A stretch of DNA of 64,000 nt. Origin: Ascaphus truei (Eukaryota; Chordata; Amphibia; Anura; Ascaphidae). The stretch covers positions 285,686,715-285,750,714 of the forward strand of contig CM071569.1 in NCBI GenBank assembly GCA_036426205.1, given 5' to 3'. A program made the position numbers and the translations under genes. Below are positions 56,800 to 64,000 of the stretch, piece by piece (positions within the stretch are counted from its first letter, which is position 1; every line of letters starts with the position of its first letter). The notes under the pieces are model-generated. The model did no database searches and had not been told where the DNA came from. It saw only the letters and a program-made list of their open reading frames with translations.

Positions 56800-57160
56800 T
56801 TCAATCATACCCAGAGGCGTCAAAGTTCTCATTCTTTATATCCAAAAACGTTCTTGTTTAGAAAGAGCTTTGATTCTATCTCCACCTCTTCTACCATGGG
56901 GAATTATCTGGATACATTTATATTTTAATTTTGTTGGGTCACTATTATGATGGATCTAAAAATGACGAGAAACGCAATGTCTGCACTATCCTATTCTAAT
57001 ATTACTAGCGTGCCCAAGAATTCTAGTTTTAAGTTCCCGTTTTGTCCGACCGATATATTGCTTTCCACACGGACATTCCGAGAGATAAATCACGTGTGTT
57101 CTTTTACGCGAAATGTAATCGTCCATGGTAAATATCTCTTTAGTTACTGTACATACATGT
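56800..57160 (-). pseudogene. Penelope-like GIY-YIG endonuclease fragment, minus strand
   Basis: The frame from 57177 reads THVIYLSECPCGKQYIGRTK followed by a His-containing helix, a GIY-YIG domain of Penelope type but a different lineage from the 45-46 kb copy. In another frame (to about 56815) IPHGRRGGDRIKALSKQE and ERFWIYRMRTLTPLG give the Penelope C-terminus. RT is missing. The segment abuts the left edge of duplicated Ig block A. Confidence 0.8.
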
Positions 57161-57487
57161 AGTGATCTCATAGACATGCCCTGCTCCGGTCAGCCTCACC
57201 TCCCACCCTCTACACACGTAGCTCAGCTCCTAAGACACCTATAGGGCTGTGTAATGGGAAATGTAGATACATCTGGAGCTGTTTTTATATTACTCTTAAA
57301 GGGGAAGTCCCACTTTGTACTCTCCCAAAAATCTAAAAATATTAAGGGCCAATTAGGCTACTAGAACTGCAAGCACCTTTAGGTGCCAGATTAGTTTGCT
57401 TTTAAAGCACCCAGAGTTTACACCTTTCCTGCACCTGTAATGAATCTTTTGTTCTTACAAGTATATTTTATATTCCCCAACACTTAC

Positions 57488-57895
57488 ACTTGCCACTTGA
57501 TACCACAACTTTGGTTTCCTCTGACTCTTTCCCCTTGATGTCCGTCCATGTCCCATCTGGATCCTGGATCCATTCAGAAGCCCGGCAGGAGATCTGACCC
57601 TCGTCTGATGTCTGGAGAGCCTGGATGGACAGCCGGTAGGTTGCGTCCCCGAGCTTGTCCAGCCGTACATCCCCGGAGGAAAAGCGCTCAGTGTAAGAGG
57701 GACCTGGGAGAAGCACAAAATCCCGGGACAGGGATATTATCTGTGTCTCACTCTCAGAGGTTAAGAGCCACGTTACAGAGAGGTGGGTGTGCTGGGAGGA
57801 AGCCGTTGATACATAGCAGAACAGCTGCAGAGGGTCCCCTTCTGTCTTCCGCAGGGCTTGAGGAGACATGCTGACCTCCAGCGTGTCTGGGATCA
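57488..57895 (-). CDS. EWI-family Ig V-set domain 2 exon with EWI motif, copy A
   Basis: 408 bases, minus strand. Acceptor TTCCCCCCAG before TG-ATC; donor GTAAGT (57487-57482). It joins in frame to the domain 1 exon across a 367-base intron (split Val codon, then IPDTL). V-set features: LFCYVST, THLSVTWLLTS, SLSRDFVLLPGPSYTERFSS, DKLGDATYRLSI, and SDEGQISC, followed by EWIQDPDGTW. The Glu-Trp-Ile motif defines the EWI subfamily; HTHLSVTW and the LLPGPSYTERF phrase are closest to CD101 as I know it. Phase 1 at both ends. No disabling change. Confidence 0.9.
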
Positions 57896-58262
57896 CTGGG
57901 GGGAAGAGGAGCAGCATCAGGTCAACACAGGATAAACCCACCTTTATATTGTCATTGTCAAATAAAGATAGAACTGCAGACAGAGAAGGAATCATGTTAA
58001 CCAATCAGAGTCCTTACTGCCCTTCCTCTGCTCTCTGTAGATGGAGTCATCTTCGTTGTTGGATCTAGGATGAGGCTGATCGCTGGTTTTCTGCTCAGCA
58101 GATTCCTTGTATTATTTGGTAAGATGCACAGAAGGTGCTGAATGCATCGGGGTGCAGCGCATGAATTTCAGAGACTAAAAGTGACAGCTTCTTGCTGTGG
58201 TGCAAACTCCCCAATACATGATGATACTACAGGAAAAGGACCTATGCCTCATGGTGACTTAC

Positions 58263-58640
58263 CGCTCAGATTCACCCTGCCGCTGTAAGTCCCATATAAC
58301 GGTGTATCGGTCCCGGGCGTGTAACACTCGTACTCCCCGGTGTCCATCTCCTGCAGCTGGTGGATGTGTAGGAGAGCGTGGTCGCCCACCAGGTGCTCCA
58401 CGTAGATGTCCACGCTGCCCACGCGCTTGGAGTAGATAGCGTAGGTATAGTCAGATCTCGCTGTGCTCACCATCTGCAACTCCCTCTTGGGGGAGGACGG
58501 ACGGTATACGGACCAGAGGAATTCCTGCCGGGAGGGGCCCTGGTAACCGCTCATCCGGCACCAGATACTTATGTTGGTGCCCAAGGTGCGGTACAGGGGC
58601 CCTTGCTGAAGTGTCACCGCCCGCTGGGCCCAGGACATGC
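58263..58640 (-). CDS. EWI-family (CD101/IGSF3-like) Ig V-set domain 1 exon, copy A
   Basis: 378 bases, minus strand. Acceptor CTTCTCAAAG before GC-ATG; donor GTAAGT (58262-58257). Phase 1 at both ends. The product starts MSWAQRAVTLQQGPLYRT and has the V-set pattern: Cys in SIWCRMSGYQGPS, core Trp in FLWSVYRPS, and DTGEYECYTPGT. The QGPLYR, SGYQGPS and YECxTP phrases match domain 1 of CD101, IGSF3 and IGSF8, extracellular membrane proteins that associate with tetraspanins or regulate leukocytes. No stop or frameshift. The upstream signal-peptide exon was not found. CD101 and IGSF3 cannot be separated with certainty. Confidence 0.88.
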
Positions 58641-58659
58641 CTTTGAGAAGGGGACATCG

Positions 58660-59625
58660 GCATTTGTTATATGGCACAATATGAGGAGTTATAGAGAGCC
58701 GTTATATGGCACAATATGAGGAGTTATAGAGAGCCGTTATATGGCACAATATGAGGAGTTATAGAGAGCCGCTATATGGCACAATATGAGGAATTATAGA
58801 GAGGTGGTATATAGGGCAGCGTTATCGGGAGCGGTTAGATGGAGTAATGGGAGCAGTTATATGGAGTAATAGAAGGAGTTATAGGGAGTGGTTATACAGA
58901 GTAATAGGAGGAGTTATAGAGGGCGATTATGGGGTAATAGGAGGAGTTATAGGGGGCAGTTATATGGAGTAATAGGAGGAGATATAGGGAGCAGTTATAT
59001 GAAGTAAAAAGAGTTATAGGGAGGAGTTTTATTGGGCAATAGGAGGGAGTGGTTATATGGGGCAATAGAAGGAGATATAGGGAGCGGTTATATGGGGTAA
59101 TAGGAGCAGTTATAGGGGGCGGTTATATGGGGTAATAGGAGGAGTTATAAGGGGCAGTTATATGGGGTAATAGGAGTATTATGGGGTGGTTAAATGGGGC
59201 AATAGGAGGAGTTATATGGAATGGTTATATAGGGCAACAGGAGGAATTATACGGAGCGATTATATGGGATAATAGGAGGAGTTATAGGGAATGGTTATAT
59301 AGGGCAACAGGAGGAATAATACGGAGCAATTATATGGGGTAATAGGAGGAGTTATAGGGTGGGGTTATATGGGGTAAAGGGAGGAGTTATAGGAAGCGGT
59401 CATATGGGGTAATAGGAGGAATTTTAGGGAGCAGTGTTATGGGGTAATAGGAGGCATTATAGGGAGCAATAAGAGGAGTTATAAGGGGCAGTTATATGGG
59501 GTAATGGAGGAGTTATAGGGAGGGGTTATATTGCGTAATAGGAGGCATTATAGGGAGCAATAAGAGGAGTTATAAGGGGCAGTTATATGGGGTAATGGAG
59601 GATTTATAGGGTGATAGTGGTGCAG
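58660..59625. repeat. Degenerate minisatellite, about 35-bp unit
   Basis: Roughly 28 copies of units such as GGAGTTATAGGGAGCGGTTA and TATGGGGTAATA. The same family is at 54030-54139 and 61345-61690, marking the outer edges of the Ig duplication. Confidence 0.93.
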
Positions 59626-60190
59626 TAAGGTAGAATTTAGTTAAACCTTTTGGCCAAAGCGCTGTAAGCCTGCATGCCAAACGTCAAGGTATAACCAAAA
59701 ATGCAGGTCCTACACTACACTGTGAACCCTTCCTGTTACCTCTGTATGAGGGGATAGAACAATAGAAGGTCCTGTTCTTGCAGCAAAGTGAAAAGACCTC
59801 CCAAGTTAAAAAGGTGAGGAGGAGTGAGCTCTGGGGGAGGGGTAAAGCGGACCCACTCACAGTCACTATTGAGTAAGTATTTCTGTTTTCTTACTGTACA
59901 GTATGTGCTGTAATTACACTATCACTGGTAAAACGTATTAGTGTTTTTAACAGTACCTTTTTCCTAGCAATTATTTGAGAGAAAAAAAATTGTCCTCTTA
60001 CTCTAATAACGTCTTATACGGTATGCCTGTTTGTAATATTTAATCAATTTTTACATTCTTAAAACCACTTGTAATTTCGCCTGAATACTGTACATGTATA
60101 GAACAGTACCGTATGGGGTGGCACAGTCTGCACCTTTTTCTAGGCTTAGTCTGCTTTGCATACTGCTTATGGAAATATCTCAGTCACACA
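59625..60190. other. Unassigned DNA
   Basis: No repeat or gene recognised; upstream of Ig copy A, where a signal-peptide exon might be expected, but none is convincing. Confidence 0.5.
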
Positions 60191-60194
60191 CCCA

Positions 60195-60400
60195 CTGCAT
60201 TGCATATTGTATGGCTTTAGTTATATAGCGCCAAAAGTGTACTCAGTGCTTCACAAAGAATACAGTACAGGGAATGATAATAATACAACAAGTGCAGAAA
60301 AATCAGACAATAGGAAAGGAAATTCCTGCCCCGAAGAGCTTACAATCTAAGAGGTTATAAGAGGGAATAAGTGCTGTAGATGGCAATGCTTGGTCACAAT
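60195..60400 (-). repeat. L2-like LINE or derived SINE tail, minus strand
   Basis: TTATATAGCGCCAAAAGTGT on plus is the inverse of the ...GGCGCTATATAA tail; then CCCCGAAGAGCTTACAATCT, the inverse of AGATTGTAAGCTCnTCGG seen before the tails at 32580 and 33465. Confidence 0.75.
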
Positions 60401-60589
60401 GGGTGGTAGGAGTGATTGAGTGAACATTTGGGGCCTAGTGTAACAAATTGTTCTGTTTATCTTTACCATGTAGGGCGACAACGCTTCTGGTGGACCAAAT
60501 CAGTGAACATAATGATGAGACGAGTGCCACAAGGGCCAAGAATGCTCTTTAGAAAACTCACAACATAACTGTGTGATGGTGAAATAAAG

Positions 60590-60890
60590 GCATTCTGCTC
60601 GGCTGGGTTCCCCTGAGTCAAAGTAAGTGATTATAAAGTGTCAGTTCTGCAGCCCGGGGCTGGCTGCAATCCTATTAATATGTGATAAGTCTAAAATGCG
60701 CCCGCTAGGAATAAGGGGCCTATAACACTGCTTAAAGGGTTAATTGAATAAGCCTGTGGTTTTGTGGTTAAGTCCAGCATTACAACACTGTTTCACTGTG
60801 TAACCGCAGACAAGCAAGGGAAACCTTAACCGCAAGTTAAATTGGTTAAGTGGTCTGCGGTCAGGAAGAAAACCGAATCGCAACAGTGTA
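60590..60890. repeat. Dispersed repeat shared with 24290-24780
   Basis: Single unit with AAGTGTCAGTTCTGCAGCC, GGCTGCAATCC and CCCGCTAGG, in the same order as at 24.3 kb. Confidence 0.7.
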
Positions 60891-60999
60891 TATTGTGGTT
60901 TGAAAAAAGCAGCTTACATTTTAGCGCATGTTCCCGGCAGTGCGCTGCTTTTCTATTTTCTGGTTACAGTAGTAATATAGTTCAGTATATTGCAATAGT

Positions 61000-61346
61000 A
61001 CTGTATGCAGAGTGCTGCGCTGTAGTTAGCACTGTATGCAGAGTGCTGCGCTGTAGTTAGCACAGTATGCAGAGTGCTGCGCTGTAGTTAGCACTGTATG
61101 CAGAGTGCTGCGCTGTAGTTAGTACTGTATGCAGAGTGCTGCGCTGTAGTTAGTACTGTATGCAGAGTGCTGCACAGTAGTTAGCACTGTATGCAGAGTG
61201 CTGCACTGTAGTTAGTACTGTATGCAGAGTGCTGCGCTGTAGTTAGCACTGTATGCAGAGTGCTGCACTGTAGTTAGTACTGTATGCAGAGTGCTGCGCT
61301 GTAGTTAGCACTGTATGCAGAGTGCTGCGCTGTAGTTAGTACTGTA
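61000..61346. repeat. Minisatellite, 31-bp unit, about 11 copies
   Basis: Unit ACTGTATGCAGAGTGCTGCG plus CTGTAGTTAGC, highly uniform, with a CGC/CAC variant. Passes directly into the 35-bp family at 61345. Confidence 0.96.
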
Positions 61347-61690
61347 TTGAGGAGTTATAGGAAGCCGTTATATGGCACAATATGAGGAGTTATATAGAGC
61401 CGATATATGGCACAACATGAGGAGTTATAGAGAGACGTTATATATGGAGCAATGGGAGTATTTATGAGGTGGGGTTACAGAGAAGTAGGAAGCGTAACAG
61501 AGAATTATTATATAGAGCCAAAGTAGGAGCTAGAGGGAATGTTATATAGGGCAATAGGAGGAGTTATAGGGAGAGGTTATATGGGGTAATATGAGGAGTT
61601 ATAGGGAACGGTTATATGGAGCAATAGAATGAGTTATAGGGTGTGGTTATATGGGGTTATATGAGGAGTTATAGGAAGAGGTTATATGGA
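61345..61690. repeat. 35-bp-family minisatellite, second array
   Basis: GGAGTTATAGGAAGCCGTTA and TATGGCACAATATGA units as at 54030-54139, becoming degenerate toward 61690. Confidence 0.9.
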
Positions 61691-61708
61691 GCCATAGCTG
61701 TAGTAATA

Positions 61709-62450
61709 TCACCAGTACATATAAGGGAGAGAAGAAAAAAACAAACCATAAAAAACAGTGGTACGAAATGGATGTATGCAGACAAATCCCATATAATATT
61801 AAAAGTAGCTATAAAACAAACACACATGAGCTAAATCTCACTTCCCATTCCTCAGAGATGAAGCTTAAGGTGAAACGCATTTGATGAATTGTGGACACTA
61901 CAGACCACCGTAGTTGAAGGAGTAAGCTTTCCACCTAGACAACCCTAACCAGCAACAGAAGCCATCAGCCCCTTGCGTGCAAGCACCAAACCGAGTCCCG
62001 AGTGAGGGGCAAGTTTTGGGAGGAGCAACCAGGGCTGTGCCCAAGTCAAGGGAGTCCCCGCATGATACAGAAAAGAACTAGTAATCGGGAACTGGGACGG
62101 ACGTCATGCTGATACCCCACGGACAAGGGATAGACGTTTAAAGTCCGTGCTGGAAAACTAATGCACAAGCCACTGTCTTTTGGCTGTTTGTGAGTGGGCC
62201 GTTCTATTTGTACTATATCTGCTGCTAATAAATGGTAATACACTATATCCTTCTCCTTTCTACTTGAGAAACACCCGCAGGGTCAGAGTGGAGGAATATC
62301 CTTTCAGGTGGGACTTAGCTTCTGTGAGTGTTTATTTTATAGCTACTTTTAATATTATATGGGATTTGTCTGCATACATCCATTTCTTACCACTGGTTTT
62401 TGTGGTTTGTTTTTTTCTTCTCTCCCTTATATGTACGGGGGGTGATCACC
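61709..62450. mobile_element. Inverted-repeat element, about 740 bp
   Basis: About 120-base arms: 61709-61830 (TACATATAAGGGAGAGAAG onward) is the inverse complement of 62320-62450 with few differences. Just inside the left arm is a decayed hammerhead-like sequence (61855-61880: GATGAAGC, then GGTGAAACGCAT). The layout (inverted end copies plus such a core) resembles the large Penelope-like element, so a non-autonomous Penelope derivative is possible; a MITE is the alternative. No ORF. Confidence 0.6.
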
Positions 62451-62624
62451 TAAACCACGCGCGGGAGGACTATTTCCTTTTCATTTGGAATTTGTGGAGG
62501 AACTTAGATCACCTCCTTGGACTCTGGCTGCGGATCTCTGAGTATATACTTTACATTGCTTTTTAGAACTATTTATCCATTTTATCTACATTATTTATCC
62601 CTTGTACTTTGTTTATTTTATGTA

Positions 62625-63070
62625 TAAAATGTGTTACCAGGAAGTAATACATTGAGAGTTACCTCTCGTTTTCAAGTATGTCCTGGGCACAGAGTTAAGA
62701 CAGATAATACATGGTTACAAATACAGTTACATAAGTGAGCAGGGTATACATTATATACAATGCACAGTAAGAGATAATATATATTATGGGCGTATGTAAC
62801 AGTTACAGACCAGATTAAAATGTGAGACAGCCTTAGGTTTGAAAGAACTTAAACTGGTGGTGGATGTGAGAGACTCCAGTAGACTGTTCCAGTTGTGGGG
62901 TACACGGTAAGAGAAGGAGGAGCGGCCGGATACTTTGTTGAGCCTTGGGACCATGAACAGTCTTTTGGAGTCAGATCTCAGATGATAGGTGCTTCATGTG
63001 GTAGGGGTGAGGAGCTTGTTCAGATAGATGGGTAGCTTGCCGTAAAGAATTTAAAGGCAAGACAGGAAAG
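62625..63070 (-). repeat. LINE or SINE tail and 3' fragment, minus strand
   Basis: The inverse of the 18385-18630 repeat: GTTACCAGGAAGTAATACAT, CTCTCGTTTTCAAGTATGTC, CAGATTAAAATGTGAGACAG. It extends further (to about 63070) with CTCCAGTAGACTGTTCCAG, possibly the RT end of the parent LINE. Confidence 0.7.
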
Positions 63071-63076
63071 GTGAAC

Positions 63077-64000
63077 TTGTCACGGTAGCTTATGACAGGC
63101 CGTAATTTACACCAAAAATATATATAAATATATATATACCTGGGTTTGAACTGGGACGAGACTTAGATATGATAAAATATAATTTATTCCTTGATAAAGG
63201 TGAACACACAAAATGTACAAATAACAGCAAAATATAGACACTTCCTTAAAGATTAGGACAGAAAGCCATCAGGATTACAGACTGGGCCATTTCTTCCATA
63301 TTTCAGCTGACATCACAGCAAGACAGGCAGGTCATGAAGCACATGAAGGACATGAAAACATGAAGCCTTTGCATGCAGACATGAAGACATTTGCATGAAG
63401 ACATGAAGACAATGAGTAAGGGCTGACTCTGACTTATATATCATTTTAACCCTTCTCTTCACTCACGGCGCCGAGCCGTCTAGCAAAAGTCCCTTTGAAG
63501 CTTCTTGAAGCAGCTTGGGACTTCCAGTGTTTAGTGTGAAGTATAACACTTAACCATTCAGTTCCTTTGGTCACTGGCTTTTGTAAATTCCAGCAGGATG
63601 TCCTTCCTGCTTATTACCATACAGAATGGAACCAAAATTCCATATATACTGCAAATAACTTCGTAAGTTCAGTTCAGTCAACTTACTGGCAGGCGAGAAA
63701 TATTAATACATTTCGTCACACCTGACGCTCCCAGAGAGACCAAACATTACAGTGTAATATTAAAATTAAGAGAGATATTAATATCTGGCCCTTCGTGGCT
63801 GTTAGAGATCAAGTGATTAGACTCCCCTGGTGGGGCATGGTGTCACGAATACACATATGTAACTCTTAGCATGTTCAGCCAAGGACATCTCATAATATTC
63901 TTATATTTAATAAGGTCACTCATTCTGATTTCCTCCTTGAAGCCCCACCCTTGCCTCCATCAATAAACCCTTTGAATCAGGGGCCCCTGGGGGGGGGGGG
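63077..64000 (+). repeat. LTR-type repeat starting TGTCACGGTAGC (cut by window edge)
   Basis: TGTCACGGTAGCTTATGACA matches the LTR start at 109-90 (minus) and 21315 (plus), followed by TTTATTCCTTGATAAAGGTG. The rest to 64000 is probably the same LTR or its internal region; a G run ends the window. No ORF. Confidence 0.65.

Larger units (their letters stand above)
52510..58790. repeat. Segmental tandem duplication, two 1.6-kb blocks
   Basis: Block B (about 52510-54139) and block A (about 57160-58790) align end to end in the same orientation with an offset of about 4.64 kb. Shared parts: a common left edge (AGTGATCTCATAGACAT), both Ig exons, the intron between them (368 and 367 bases), flanking introns, and a right edge of GGAGTTATAGAGAGCCGTT units. 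The 3 kb between the blocks is filled by repeats, a Penelope fragment and a solo LTR. Confidence 0.9.

Noticed and set aside
59684..59866. Signal-peptide exon of the Ig gene (60-codon minus-strand ORF with a Leu-rich start)
   Set aside because: Hydrophobic stretch is followed by Lys/Cys-rich sequence and no donor was found in the phase needed by the D1 exon (phase 1). Not supportable without transcripts.

Overview
This is a eukaryotic, repeat-packed intergenic and intronic stretch of a vertebrate genome. The retroelement mix (Tx1-like L1, CR1/L2 LINEs, EN-positive Penelope-like elements, Ty3/Gypsy elements with PNMA-like and SCAN-like gag) and the style of the dispersed repeats fit an amphibian, most likely a frog. 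That assignment is inference from repeat content, not from a host marker gene. A 123-base run of N (16805-16927) is an assembly gap.

Layout. 1-13.5 kb: two minus-strand Ty3/Gypsy elements of one family. The first is nearly whole and has a CR1-type LINE inserted in its gag; the second keeps only gag and protease. 13.5-21 kb: a short Penelope 3'-end insertion with a hammerhead-like core, several satellites, the gap, a CpG-rich promoter-like patch and a tandem pair of hammerhead-like hairpins. 21-34 kb: LTR-type repeats, a Gypsy gag with a SCAN-like segment, a second Gypsy gag on the minus strand, minisatellites and two L2-like LINE tails. 33.9-51.9 kb: a four-level nest. An old plus-strand L1 is split by a 16.2-kb LTR element; that holds a 12-kb Penelope-like element; that holds a 7.3-kb full-length L1 on the minus strand. 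Target-site duplications can be read at the inner levels.

52.5-58.8 kb: the only host gene seen. Four minus-strand exons with clean splice sites encode two copies of a two-domain Ig V-set module of the EWI family (CD101/IGSF3-like; both second domains carry the Glu-Trp-Ile motif). The copies have identical exon lengths and symmetric phase-1 introns, so an in-frame doubled protein is possible. No signal-peptide, later Ig, transmembrane or tail exon was recognised here. 58.8-64 kb: satellites, an inverted-repeat element, LINE tails and another LTR of the type seen at positions 1-109.

Apart from the Ig exons, all coding sequence is retroelement ORFs, most broken by frameshifts or stops. The youngest L1 has intact ORF1 and an ORF2 with one in-frame stop. 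Recurrent hammerhead-ribozyme-like cores beside Penelope sequences, and the 20-base primer-binding site shared by the coding Gypsy elements and the non-coding LTR element, are the main links between parts of the window.
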